DNA of 64,000 bases from Echinarachnius parma (GCA_037951105.1 JBAMJV010010103.1:33526-97525); one strand, 5' to 3'. Shown: positions 11,361 through 22,430, numbered from the stretch's first letter. The notes: generated from the sequence alone by a model not told the origin. Numbers and translations: made by a program.

Positions 11361-11560
11361 CGATATTGCTGTAAACTCTTGATGGTTCAAATACTGCGTT
11401 CCGTTCCACTCCATATTCTGGACCCGATGATCATAAAATTAGGCATTCAAAATGCCTCTTTGCGCCGCAAAATGATTTCCAATTCTGATGATGGGTTGAG
11501 AAAGTTGTACTGTCGCACTAAATTCGTGTGGAAAATTGACCACAATAAATCAGCTGATTA
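11361..11560 (-). other. Candidate first exon (5' untranslated) of the minus-strand transcript
   Basis: The 3' edge is AATATCG|GTAAGTGTG on the minus strand, an excellent donor at 11360. The 5' edge is unknown; 11560 is only a placeholder. The opposite (+) strand has an 85-codon frame at 11304-11561 with no recognised domain, which I read as chance. Sequence around 11190-11310 has raised CpG content, but it lies inside the proposed intron. Confidence 0.3.
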
Positions 11561-11689
11561 GCGATACTTCGCGATATTATCGATACTTAATTATTCCTTA
11601 CTGATAATTTCATAGACATTATGCATGGCCAAACTTGACTAATAAGACATATCCATTACTAAATAAGGTAAAAGTTATGACGTAATTCT

Positions 11690-11880
11690 TCACGAATATT
11701 CATCAAAATGTATTCTTCTGCGCATGTGCGATGAACTTTCGCTGTCCCTACAAATAATGTTGGATAAACAGTTAAGAGATATGAGGGAGGGCAAGCGAAC
11801 AGCTCATGAATATTCAAGACCTAGATAAATCGCTTCAAATTTGACACTTTTTTAACACGTACGTCTATGGAGAGTTACCC
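11690..11880 (-). repeat. Dispersed repeat B, copy 2 (inverted)
   Basis: CTCATGAATATTCAAGACCT and the following AGATAAATCGCTTC are the reverse complement of the block near 5545-5583. The TCTGCGCATGTGCGATGAAC stretch parallels the weaker flank of copy 1. Confidence 0.7.
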
Positions 11881-11924
11881 CCCCTTGGTTACAATGACCC
11901 AAATACTAATCCTAGGCACCGTTG

Positions 11925-12060
11925 AATAATAAATAAATGAATGAATGAATGAATGACTGAATGAAATGAACGAACGAACGAACGAACGAACGAACGAACG
12001 AACGAACGAATGGATGGATGCATGGATGGATGATTGAATGACTTACTGAATGGACATTCA
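11925..12060. repeat. Compound tetranucleotide microsatellite (AATG/GAAC/GGAT)
   Basis: AAATGAATGAATG, then about nine GAAC/CGAA units, then GGATGGATG. The minus frame reading RSFVRSFV is a repeat artefact. Confidence 0.9.
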
Positions 12061-12329
12061 TAAATGGATAAACAGGGTTTTGAAAATTTTAAAAAATGAA
12101 TTATTATTATTATTATTCGTATTTTACCGATTTTTTTTATTATTTGAATAAAATACATTGTCCTGTATACCTTGATATGACTCATATAATTAAAAGGGTT
12201 ATGAACTCATTGTTATGATTGTGAGCGAAATGACTCCCATGAATCGTACAAGAGGTTAATAAAATTGACCGTAGTATCAATTTTTGGCATTTTAGTTTAT
12301 TTATAAAAATGTTTATGATTGATTGAATT

Positions 12330-12897
12330 GGAACAAAATATTAGCTTCGGTCAAACTGAATTTTAGTAACCAAAACCTACACCATAACATTGCAATTATA
12401 CAAACTAATAGTTATAACTCCACAATGCTCAAACAGTATACAAAATCACAAACAACAGTTTACTAAGTAAAAAGCCTGTACAGTTATCATTCAAGAAGAG
12501 CCGTTAAAACTCAAAAAGGCGCTCTCTAAAAAGTCATTAGTTTCAACCATTTTAATACAAAAAATGTGCATGCATGATGTTTCGCTAAAATAATGATTAA
12601 ATAGATAGATCATCAACAACTATTTAAAAACCTCTTTTGAACATTTTTGAAAACGTGTAGGGCCTATAGAGTTTATATATTTTTTTAATTATTGAATAAA
12701 TCTGGGGCCCAGATTTATTCCGAACCATTTATTGATATCTCAGCTGTTTCTGAACCGATTTTGATCAAATAAAGTTTATTCTGTCCATTGAAATTGTATT
12801 TTCTTTCATATTTAACACTCAGTTTTTCATTACCTCACAAACAAATTATTTTGTGCAGCGCCCTCTATACCAAAACTGAACTAGCCTACCCCTTTAA
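12330..12897 (-). mobile_element. TTAA-1 family MITE, inverted copy
   Basis: The right edge reads AACTGAACTAGCCTACCCCT followed by TTAA (12894-12897), the reverse complement of the family start. GCAGCGCCCTC, AAGCCTGTACAG and AACTAATAGTTATAACTCCA line up with the 6395-6938 copy in reverse. The left terminus is worn, so its coordinate is approximate. Confidence 0.8.
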
Positions 12898-13170
12898 TTT
12901 ATTTTATATTTGGGGGGACTCTTTGAAGATGGGAAGACGAAGGAAATTTGATGTAGTACAATGATTCTATTCCTTCGTGAGACATCATCACATAATACTT
13001 ATGACAAATTTTCCCCATCATATATTTAGTCCTATACACCATATCCCGGGTCAGATATGTCCGACATGGAGTTTGCCCCTTCGGCTGCCAACATCGGTTA
13101 AAATTTGATATGCCATTTGTAATTATTTGTTTTGTTTTTAAGGCTAGTGTATAACATTGTAAGAGTTTGC

Positions 13171-13202
13171 CCCCCCCCCCCCCCCACCCCCCCCCCCCCC
13201 TC
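13171..13202. repeat. Poly-C tract interrupted once by A
   Basis: About 30 C with one A at roughly 13186. Mononucleotide run. Confidence 0.9.
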
Positions 13203-13308
13203 CCTCAATTGTCGTGATGGGGCTTAAAGCCCTCTCACAAAAAAGGGTCCCCATTGATACACAGTTACTCCATCTACTCTGAAAGTGCCAAGACCCGTAT
13301 ATAGTCAT

Positions 13309-13350
13309 GGGGGGGGGGGGGGGGGGGTGCGGTGGGGCGTACGTACCCCC
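13309..13350. repeat. Poly-G then poly-C pair
   Basis: About 18 G (13309-13326), then GGTGGGGCGTACGTA, then 12 C. The two runs are complementary and could fold back. Frames through this region are glycine/proline artefacts. Confidence 0.85.
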
Positions 13351-13551
13351 CCCCCCTAAATTCAGAAAGATCCACTTTTTGTTGGTCGCTTATATAGTTA
13401 CAAGACTCAACCAGTGGTCTCGGTATCGGCCACGATCGGTCTCGGTCCCGATTTGGAAATTACGCACCCACCCTTGGAAAATTCTTGCTACGGACCGACC
13501 CTGGAGCCATCTACTCCCCCTTGACTGCGCTCTATATATAAACAAAAGTGG

Positions 13552-13618
13552 CTATTATTATTATTATTATTACCATGGGCATAGGGGGCGGGGGAGGGGG
13601 GGGGGGGGGGGGGGGGCT
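13552..13618. repeat. (ATT)n tract followed by long poly-G
   Basis: About eight TAT/ATT triplets precede GGGGGCGGGGGAGG and a run of about 22 G. The overlapping minus-strand frames that read poly-Pro/Asn or poly-Ile come from this tract. Confidence 0.9.
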
Positions 13619-13619
13619 G

Positions 13620-14690
13620 AGGTATTTTGCCCGACAATTTTTCCTTTCCGACTTTGGCACCAGACAAGGAAAGAAGAAAAAGAAAAAAATAGCTCCTCGC
13701 CTTTTGATGCCCGAAAATGATTGAATGTTTGTAAAAAAAAAACCCACAATTTGGCCCGAATATGAGACGGTAAATGACAGTAAGCCACTCAGGGGCCACT
13801 CAGTCATAACGCTTTCGTTATACATTACTATTCCTTGCCCAACCTTCAATATCCAATGATCAATGTTCATACAATAAACAATATATTGACCAACAATCAC
13901 AAAGAATGTATCAACAGAACATTTGGAGGAAGAGAGCTGAGGGAAATTTTGTGATTCAATTTCATTTTTGGTTTTTGTCGTAAATTGTATTGAATATGTA
14001 AACTCTTTAAGAATGTAAGGGGCTCTTTTTATGATTGGAAAAGATTGTGTTAGACATTTTGGGGGTTAAATCATCGGCCTGATCCCCAGTGCCAGTATTC
14101 AACAATTATAGAGAGATTAATTAGTGAACCGAAAATGCAACTATATCTACATTACTTACTGAGATTAGAATATTGCGTTTTCAGCACGTTTTCTATCAAC
14201 GCACTTTGTGCATTTTGGAGTAGCGCCCTCCGCGATGATAACTATCGCAATGATTGATTGAAATTATAGTTATTATATTATTATATCGAGCAGTTATAAG
14301 AATCGAACAAGAGAAAAGAGCCACGTAAGGTAAATGATAATTATCCCGAAAGCTATGAACTATAAAAACACCAAATTATCAAACGATTGGAATCCAAATA
14401 CAAACTCAGTTCCAATGCGCCAATTCCACCTTTTCAAGGTGCTCAGGGCGCGGCAGTTAACTCATCTTTACTCGAGGGAAAACAAAAAAACATGAACATA
14501 TGTTTGAACATATTATGAGATATAAACATATTCAAAACACAAAATGAAACTCCTACTGGAAATTACTGAAATGCATTTTGAAAAAGGTATGTTTTCAAAC
14601 TAGTCTTAAAAGATTCTAAGGACGCAAACAATGAACATTTTAAAAAGTGGATTGAAGTTAGGAATGTAATAATAACAATAGAATCATAAT
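13620..14690. other. Non-coding spacer
   Basis: About 1 kb of moderately AT-rich DNA. No exon pair, inverted repeat or copy of another repeat seen. Confidence 0.4.
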
Positions 14691-14699
14691 CACAATCTT

Positions 14700-15050
14700 T
14701 GTAGTCGTCTTAATCATAATCATAATCACACAATCATAATTACATACTAAGTAATCATAATCAAAATCATAATTTTAATCACAATCATAATCATTATCAT
14801 AATGATAATGATAGTGATAATGATAACGATAACGATAATGATAATGATAATGATTATAATAATTAGCTTTTTATAATTCTGGTACGTTTGTAAACACGTT
14901 TCAATTTCTGTGTGTTCTCTGTTTTCTATAATTATTGTATATAATCTGCATGTTATACTTTTATAAAATGTGTTTTTATGGAATTTATTGAAATAAGTTT
15001 GAAACTTGATGATAATCGCAATCATAATCATAATCATAACCATAGAGAGG
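14700..15050. repeat. (AATCAT)n / (GATAAT)n microsatellite arranged as inverted arms
   Basis: 14700-14805 is rich in AATCATAATCAT. 14806-14866 switches to GATAATGATAATG, roughly the reverse complement of the first part, so the tract could extrude as a cruciform. A smaller AATCATAATCAT patch lies at 15012-15040. Confidence 0.8.
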
Positions 15051-15249
15051 TAATAATAAGGATGCATGTATAGTGGGTATTATGTTCGGGAAGGGGGGCG
15101 GGGTCGGTGAGAGACCACACTGAATTCACTGAATATGACTAATTCATTGAACCTTTACTCTTGACCCGGCGTCCCCCTTTGCAAGAGTAAAACAACAAAT
15201 GTTTGTATAATTTTGTTTTATGTCTCTAAATCTAGTGCAAATTTCTTCT

Positions 15250-15515
15250 CCGATGTGGACACAGACTTGTTCACTATATGCCTGTCCACAGTAAAGTTTT
15301 GCGGTCACGCCCACAAACACTCAAAGCCGCCAGCGCATGAGTGAGTAATCGTGATTCCGCGCGGACACTCATCTCATCGGGGAAACGTGCAGTACATTTT
15401 GAAGGGACTGTCGGCCCGAGTTGCCCTGTCTCGATACACCTGCTGAACGAGCGAATCGTTGTTCTGGAATACCCCAAATAATCACGCAAACCTTCAGTCT
15501 GCAGCTAATTTTTCG
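15250..15515 (+). promoter_or_regulatory. CpG-rich island, candidate promoter/first exon with GTGAGT donor
   Basis: CpG content is high from about 15300 to 15480 (CCGCGCGGACACTC, CGAGCGAATCG) in an AT-rich setting. It is closed by TTTTTCG|GTGAGTGTATG, a near-consensus + strand donor (exon end 15515). CpG-rich sequence continues downstream (GTGCCGCGCACACCGG near 15652). All forward frames are broken, so any exon here is mostly untranslated. If real, the long exon-poor tract to the right would be its first intron. The 71-codon minus frame at 15274-15489 is probably a shadow of GC content. Confidence 0.35.
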
Positions 15516-16115
15516 GTGAGTGTATGTTTCTCAAAGTGTATTTTATGTACTAGTATAAGGCAGAGGTAGTGTCATTGTCATTTAGGCATTGTTTTATGGG
15601 GTTTCTTTTTGGTAGAGACAGCGGGTGTGCTTGTTATAGTTGAGCAGGACTGGTGCCGCGCACACCGGTACTCACAATACACTACCCCACTGAAGAAGGC
15701 GTGGGTTTCGTGGAGTTCCCGCTATAACAGTAAACACGCTTAGCGGCGGAACTGATATATCCGGAAGATGATTATAAATGCCTACACAAAGTATACAAGA
15801 AAAGTATACAACTGCACAATACGCGAATAAACTTTGTTAACTAGCTTCCTGTTATTAATCCCTTGATAACTTTTTAAGCGCATACATATATACATGTAAG
15901 GCGTTATTTAAATGCAATGTGAATGATCCAGAGAGCTTGAGAGTTAAATTGTTTAGTTCATTACATTATGATTATGTGCATAATATATTTGAGAATGTGT
16001 ACTGTTTTTACACTTGAAATTGGAGTGTTTTTGTTCTGTTCAATTTGCTGTGAGTTGTGCATTGCTTATGCTGCATTGCTTTCTAACTTTGTTAAAGTTA
16101 TTTCAATCTTATATT
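15516..16115. other. Non-coding stretch downstream of the CpG island
   Basis: CpG-rich until about 15750, then AT-rich. No second exon found. Confidence 0.4.
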
Positions 16116-16118
16116 ATA

Positions 16119-16215
16119 AATGATGATGATGATGATGATAATGATGATTATCATTGTTATTGTTAGTATTAAAATGATTTTGATTATGATGATCATAACT
16201 TTTATTATTATTATT
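16119..16215. repeat. (ATG)n/(ATT)n microsatellite
   Basis: ATGATGATGATGATGATA followed by interrupted TGATTATTATTATTA triplets. Confidence 0.85.
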
Positions 16216-16424
16216 AATATTAATTAAATTCTTATTCTAATTCATATATTTATTGTCAAATTCAATTGTAATAGTCATAAATGATAATTACTGAATACTG
16301 TGATGTTGGTTTACAAATGTATACAGTACTGTAGCCCCAGGCGTGCAATTGCAAAGCCAAAGCCAGGATATAGCCTACTGTACCATGCTAAGAAGTACAT
16401 AATTTGGCTTAGCTTACAATGCAT

Positions 16425-16985
16425 TTATCACACACTGTGTGTGCATTTTTCTTCCACAGGAAGTATTATGGACTTTATAATTATAATGTTGTTAGTACTA
16501 GTACCTATGTCAGTATCATATATGTCAATGTTTTCACCACATGATGATCCGTGATATGTGGTATACAATTGTTTTCCTCATTTACGAGGAAGAATTAATC
16601 TCTAGATGATTACAATGACAATTGATTATGTCATGGCAGTGAGAAAGCAAAAATGTAATCCTTTGTAAATATGTGCATTGTTAAAATCAAGGTGCAGAAA
16701 CACAAGTTATAATGCATCATCACACACTGTGTGTGCACTTAACTTCCAGGAAGTAATATGGACTTTATAATATAATTAGTACCTTTTATGACAGGGATAG
16801 ATCATCCTGGTGTGAAAACATTGACATACAACATTGTCATTGACAATGTTGTATGTAGATGATTATAATGGCAATTAATTAAATTTATGGAAATGAGAAA
16901 ACCATCATGTGATCCAATGTAAATGTGCATTGTTAGGATCAAGGTACACAAACACACATGTAGAGTTTTTCGTACCAGCAAATGT
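16425..16985 (+). repeat. Degenerate tandem duplication, about 280-bp unit
   Basis: Both copies run in the same order: CACACACTGTGTGTGC, then a CAGGAAGT(A)ATATGGACTTT-like block, then TGATTA(C/T)AATG(A/G)CAATT, then AATGTGCATTGTTA. Copy 1 starts near 16429 and copy 2 near 16719. TCATCCTGGT recurs near 17029, suggesting a third, truncated start. Confidence 0.7.
16824..16856. repeat. 33-nt perfect palindrome
   Basis: ACATACAACATTGTCA, one T, then its exact reverse complement. It sits in copy 2 of the 280-bp tandem unit and has no counterpart in copy 1, so it arose or was inserted after the duplication. Confidence 0.85.
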
Positions 16986-17035
16986 GATATATATATTATC
17001 TACTCAGTACTCATGGGAAAAAATAAGTCATCCTG

Positions 17036-17340
17036 GTATTGAATTGAATTGAATTTATTCAGCAAAAATAAAATACAAAATATTACAAAAATAAATGTAC
17101 CATATCAATATACAGATTAAAGCCGGGACCTCTGTGAAGCAGCAGCTTGTAGTTGAGGCCCCAATAAATAAGCATTTACAATAAAAAACAACGAACATAT
17201 AGCAGTAACTTTATACATTAAAACACAATCATACATATTCACACAGGATAGGAAAGGGGAGAGAAGGAGAAAGGGGAGAGATCATAAATCCCTTTAAACT
17301 TTGCTCAAAGTTTTGGTTTCACACATATATGACAAATGGT
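17036..17340 (-). mobile_element. Probable 3' end of a non-LTR retrotransposon (minus orientation)
   Basis: On the minus strand the block ends TGCTGAATAAATTCAATTCA with a short ATTCA microsatellite tail. That arrangement is typical of LINE 3' ends with a simple-repeat tail. The internal segment includes GCAGCAGCTTGTAGTTGAGG on the plus strand. No reverse transcriptase reading frame is present, so it is a 5'-truncated remnant. The left edge is well defined by the tail; the right edge is approximate. Confidence 0.5.
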
Positions 17341-18625
17341 TGGTTTTATGCTCTTGCGAATTATATTGTCATGCATGTAAGATTTTAAGTTGTTATCCTG
17401 CTTGGAACTGCATGGTTCCAACTTCCAAATAAATCAGGATGCATGTTATACTAAAAATCTAAAATCAAATAAATCTTCAATTGGTTAAGCTCACTTAACG
17501 TTACTCCTCTTTTATATCTCACTTGTTATGTTCTTTGTTATTGTTGTGTGCAGTGGAAGATCATCTGAATTGTCAATATTTCGCCATTGTGCTATTTGTG
17601 TACTTTGGGCCTCAATTGAGTGTGTATAATGCACTACAATGTATGCAGGCAGCTTCCACTTTGCATGGCATGATTGTGGGATTACATGTAAGTTGGAAAG
17701 TTTGAAATTTCATTAAATACTGCAAACAAAACATCATCCATCTAGTGGTATATTGCAAGGGATCTTTGTAAGAATCAAAGTTATACTGTGATTATGCACT
17801 TCTTTTTACAATAGATCTTTTTTCTCTGACTGAAAGTTTGCCCAAACTAGGAAGATAATGAAGATTATACTAAATGTAGTTGGGACGTTATTTTTTATAG
17901 TGGCAAAATGTAGCCCAAGCCCAAGCCCTGCCCAACACACTTTGAATATGATTGTACACTAATTTTTCTTAGCATCGAAGTCATAAATGCAGTCCTAGGC
18001 CTCTTGGGTCCTACCATACTGTAATGTATTATGTATTGTACGTCTATGGAAGGTTAAAATTCAACAAAATAAGCATGCAATGGATACATGCAGATTATTA
18101 AGTTAATGACCTCCTAGTAATAGTATCTTTTTGATATCTCTGCCAAGTTTTATTACTACCAGTAGGTTTGAATGTTCTACCTTCTGTTGTTTGAAACATT
18201 GGACAATAATCCCCAAAGTCCAGCATTTCCTTGAAAATGGATTCTATTGTTAAACAAAATCCTAATACACAATGTACAGTTTATAGACAAAGTAGATTAG
18301 GTGAAGCTAATGGCCCTTTCTCAGCTAAAACAACTTAAATTTTGTTGTGAAGGCAGCTTTATGACTTGAATACAGTACATGTATGTGTGTCAGTGAATTA
18401 CGCACTGTATTTTGTGCATAAAAGTACATTCAATATCCAATCAATAATTTCTTCAGGCCACTTCAATCATAGTTTACATACATTGGGTGGTGGATACTTG
18501 ATGAATCATGCACCCCTGATACCCCCTATTCGCCCCCAAGTGACCCCTTGTTATTCTTCAAACACTCCCAGAAACCACAACAGACCATTTGACATTCCTT
18601 TGGTCTTACCCCAGACACCCCAGAC
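17341..18625. other. Non-coding stretch
   Basis: 1.3 kb without convincing exons. The 60-codon (17523-17705) and 96-codon (18366-18656) plus frames show no domain, and the latter runs into the fold-back element. Confidence 0.4.
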
Positions 18626-18968
18626 AGGGGGGTGTTTCACAAAGATCCTAAGTTGATATTAGCACTAAGATGGTCTTAAATATTATGGAAAGCCATTAGT
18701 GTCTTGAAACAGTTTTATAAAAGTTATGTTGAAATGCATAAAATGTTGATTCAAAATTCAAATCATATTATATCAAAGAGATTCATAATCTTCACATAAA
18801 ATTCATGAAATCTCTTTGATAATTAGAAAATATATATGATTTGAATCAACATTTTATGCATTTCAACATAACTTTTACAAAACTGTTTCAAGACACTAAT
18901 GGCTTTCCATAATATTTAAGACCATCTTAGTGCTAACATAAACTTAGGATCTTTGTGAAACACCCCCT
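18626..18968. mobile_element. 343-bp full-length fold-back element
   Basis: The left arm 18626-18783 (AGGGGGGTGTTTCACAAAGA...) is an almost perfect reverse complement of 18809-18968 (...TCTTTGTGAAACACCCCCT), leaving a loop of about 25 nt. Small differences are scattered along the stem. The transcript would be a hairpin of about 160 bp. There is no coding capacity. Confidence 0.9.
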
Positions 18969-19004
18969 GGTCATGTTGTGAGTTACAGTGACCCCCTTTG
19001 TTCA

Positions 19005-19166
19005 TATTTCCCTCTAATATTAGTAATCCATTAACTTTGTGAAAATTTCTACCCAAATCATTTGGAACTTCTACATTTCCCTTCTTTGTTCAATTTCAAT
19101 TATCCATTAACTTTGTCAAATTCTACCAAAACCATTTGGAAGTTGGAACTTCTACATTTTCCTTGT
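19005..19166 (+). repeat. Short tandem duplication, about 78-bp unit
   Basis: ATCCATTAACTTTGT followed by ATTTGGAACTTCTACATTT occurs near 19025-19080, and again in the same order near 19102-19160. Confidence 0.75.
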
Positions 19167-19945
19167 TCCTTGCTGTTGGCAGAAATTATAACGGAAAACA
19201 AGCCTGGAATTGGGGTTTATATTTTATTGTAGTAAAAATGAATGGGCAGTAGGTGATACATTCTGACATCAATGTTCACTCTTTATACCAGGTAAACATA
19301 CTTGTACCTTTTCTATGAAACACACAATTCAAAAGAAATGTACTTGTATTAATGATACTTATAGTGGTATACTGTAATTGAAGTCTCAAATGTCACATGA
19401 ACAAACCTCACTTTAATGCTACACTTGATTTGGGGATTTTGAAGTGGGTTGGAGGTGGATGTGTTCCTCCTTAGCAATCTGGGACCGCTAGCTCACAAAT
19501 TTCCGGCTTGCCTGACATTGTTTAGAACCATTTACACATTTGGTAATTTTAAATCGGCAGGTCTTATTATAATTTCACAATTATTAAAGGTGCAAAGAAT
19601 AAGTAAAACCCTACAAATGTAACAAAATTGATTAGTACTGTATACATGTATTCGTACTTATAATAATGCATGCCCTTTTAATTTGTTTCAGAGACAAAGT
19701 AATATGACTGACTCCACATAAAACTGATTTATCTTTTGCTTTTAAACCCTTACGTGTGTTGTTATCAATGTAGCTCTTTGTACATACAATGTAGTAGGTT
19801 AATTGCTTTTGTGGTTATCTGGAAGTACCAAAGGGTTACAAACTATTGTTGATTTAGATGTATTATTTACTCTATCCATGGCCTGCAACTTTCAGTGCAC
19901 CTTGTGGTTTTAACATGTTTATTTGACAAATAATTGCTCACAAAG
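19167..19945. other. Non-coding spacer
   Basis: No repeat copy or exon seen. Confidence 0.4.
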
Positions 19946-20288
19946 TTAAAGGGTACCGCCGGGCATGATAAAACCAATCCTTAGTTGTTTTGGTACTATA
20001 ATTGAATACCAATCATACTCTCATGGGGTCTGATATGTTTCTGTAATTTGAGAACAATGCAATTAATTACTACGACCTACGGAACCACGGCTATTTACTG
20101 GTTCGCGCGTGCGACTTTGTTTGCACGACCGCTCAATCAATACGCGTACGTTATTATGGTAGTATGCGATTTATCGCATAGCCCATGCGATAGTTAGTAT
20201 CGTTTCGCGCGTGCTCGCACTCTAGCCACGGCCACCGCATCGCACCATATCTCTGCATGCATGCAATATGTATACATGCTATTGCTTG

Positions 20289-20324
20289 TACATTAGGGTT
20301 AGGGTAAGGGTTAGTGTTAGGGTA
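20289..20324 (+). repeat. Interstitial telomere-like repeat (TTAGGG)n
   Basis: TTAGGGTTAGGGTAAGGGTT followed by AGTGTTAGGG: about five degenerate TTAGGG units. TTAGGG is the telomere repeat of deuterostomes and many other animals, unlike TTAGG of most arthropods. Confidence 0.7.
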
Positions 20325-20361
20325 TTTTAAAAAACCAACACCAATCAAGCAATCCGAAATA

Positions 20362-20434
20362 GGTCCGTGGATAGAGAGTTAGATTGAAACGCTAGAGATC
20401 CCTGGTTCGAATCCTACCTTGGTTCAATGTTTTT
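20362..20434 (+). ncRNA. tRNA-derived (SINE-like) fragment
   Basis: GGTTCGAATCC is a perfect pol III B-box. Upstream, GTGGATAGAGAGTTAGA resembles a worn A-box/D-arm at about the right spacing, and AGAGTT/AACGCT could form an anticodon-like stem. The T-stem does not pair and the acceptor stem is absent. It is therefore a tRNA-derived fragment and not a working tRNA. Confidence 0.4.
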
Positions 20435-20778
20435 TGTATTTGCTATTCGTTCAGCACTCGACTAAATGTTCGAAATTATACAAGTCGGAAATTTTGGGTA
20501 TGCATGGTCTCTGACCAAGTCTCTAATTCCCAAGGAGTTGCTGAATGGTTTGGGAAACGCATATTCGCAACCCGCCCGATCCTAAAGGTTTTTTCTGATT
20601 AAAAAAAAATAATAATAAAATAAAAAATTCCAATTGCGATATGTGTTATTTGTGTGTTATATATGTGTTTTTGCGAATCCTGAAAAAAAAAAAAAACCCT
20701 ACCTACCTACCCTAATGTTTGGTTGCCCCTTACTCCAATTCAACAATTGATTGTTTTGGCCTTATAGCGCTACTCGTG

Positions 20779-20810
20779 TGTCTCTCTCTCTCCCTCTCTC
20801 TCTCTCTTAT
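20779..20810. repeat. (CT)n microsatellite
   Basis: TCTCTCTCTCTCCCTCTCTC and continuation, about 30 bp. Confidence 0.9.
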
Positions 20811-21086
20811 AGCTCCGTCTATACGTACTGTGCTGCAGCAGCGCGCGCACACAAGCGATTTTCGAGATTTTCTCTGCTTGCTGCGATATATCGCAGATGC
20901 GATCAATAAGAGGATCATTAAGTGGTATCGTTATCGGAACTGCGCTGACAGAATGAGTGATATGTGATATTAAAAATGATTCCCTAGCAATGTAGAAATA
21001 CTTTCAGGATCACAGACTTGTTTTGTATGTTCATTTGGGATATGTCTTTGATGTAAGAGAGCTAATTCTCTGTCCGGAGGTACCCT

Positions 21087-21526
21087 TTAAAGGGGACCAC
21101 CCGGCAAAGGACAACACATTATTATATGCTTTGTTACCGTTTTGTGATATCAAATGGATACCCAACATTTTGCAAAGGGTTGTGTAATTCATAAACAAAG
21201 CAATTAATTTCCACCACTTACGGAACCACGGCTATCTCCTGGTTCCACACGGGCCAGGTATTTGCGAGTGCGCCAATGCAATTCACGCGTACGTCAATAG
21301 AATCCCGGATGATTCGTTCGCTCTGCACAGAGCGCCGCTGGCTCTGCTCGCATAATAGTCTGCGCATTCAGACCGCATAACCGCATGGCTGAGAATGGTG
21401 ATGCGTTTTCCAATTATATATTTTTTTCTGAAAACATATTTTTGTGAACTTATTGAAGGAATGGAATACTAAAGATGTTACCTTTCTATAATAAGATTAT
21501 TATTTTGGGGTGGTGGTACCCTTTAA
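21087..21526 (+). mobile_element. TTAA-2 family MITE, full copy
   Basis: It starts TTAAAGGGGACCACCCGGCA and ends GGTGGTGGTACCCTTTAA. Collinear with 56535-56980 over its length, sharing TTTCCACCACTTACGGAACC and GAATACTAAAGATGTTACCT. The central 21250-21400 part is CpG-rich. No open frame. Confidence 0.85.
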
Positions 21527-22430
21527 TGTTAACATGACATTTCCTGGTATATGCAGAGTGCAATGCAAATAAAGTCAGATAGAGTCCATAATTAGTCCAA
21601 CAAAATGATAACAAACGAATGTTCAGCACATAATTCATGAATTTTCATGGACAAGGTTTCAATTTCATGTCTCTGGCTATGTTGTTTTCATTAAAACTAG
21701 ATGACTGCATTCTTGTATTACATTGTTATTATAATTAATTATCATGCACTGTATTTCATTTTTATATATTTTTTATTTGTTTACTGTGTAAAGCAGTATG
21801 AAACCTATTGTGATAAGCGCTATAATTATGATAAACCACATGGTTTTGTATTGTATCGTGTACGGGAGATAGCATTGTTTGATAGGCCTCATAAAACAAT
21901 AAATGTAATTGTACAAGGAAAAAACATATATATATCTATACATTAATGTGGTGTACTTCAAAACTATTATCTTTTAGAATGAAAATAAAAACTTATTATT
22001 CAACAATTAATGGAAGTCTATGCTTTATAACATAAACAAAGGCTCAACAGCAAGTATTGGACTTTGGAATCATGATGAAAGTCATAATTTTTATAGAAAG
22101 AATATAAAATATAAAATGATATTTTATGGGTTGTCATATTTTTATAGCTACTTCAGCGAATACATACATTTATGTTGCTTTACACAGGGCTTGACACCTT
22201 TAGTTACATCTTTAGTTTTGACAGGTAAAATTATAACCTCAGTTGTGGTTGCCTGAAAGGCTGTAACAAAATTTGAAGCATATATCTTTCTTTTTATATC
22301 CATGTTGTTCTTCAAGTATGTGTTATAATAGGTACTGTAATAAAACTGTCCACAAATTGGTACTGTCGAACATATCATCACACAAATAGACATACAGGAA
22401 ACAAGGAAACACAACAGCACTGTGCAATAT
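21527..22430. other. AT-rich non-coding stretch
   Basis: Several short frames on both strands (for example 21701-21946 + and 22148-22420 -) have no recognisable domain and an AT-driven composition. Confidence 0.4.

Larger units (their letters stand above)
19946..21090. mobile_element. TTAA-2 family element enlarged by internal sequence
   Basis: It opens TTAAAGGGTACCGCCGGGCA and closes TGTCCGGAGGTACCCTTTAA, with TTAA at each edge. The first part, including ACCTACGGAACCACGGCTAT, aligns with the 440-bp copies at 21087 and 56535. The interior then diverges and carries extra material: CpG-rich sequence, a telomere-like patch, a tRNA-like segment and a CT microsatellite. At 1.15 kb it is 2.6 times the size of its relatives. 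Its right TTAA is also the left TTAA of the next copy. Confidence 0.75.

Noticed and set aside
13307-13900. Overlapping frames of 137, 122 and 103 codons on both strands
   Set aside because: Built from poly-G/poly-C and (ATT)n runs; no domain.
20289-20324. True chromosome end
   Set aside because: Only about five degenerate TTAGGG units, internal to the window and inside an element.
20362-20434. Functional tRNA gene
   Set aside because: B-box is perfect but the T-stem does not pair and there is no acceptor stem; kept only as a tRNA-derived fragment.
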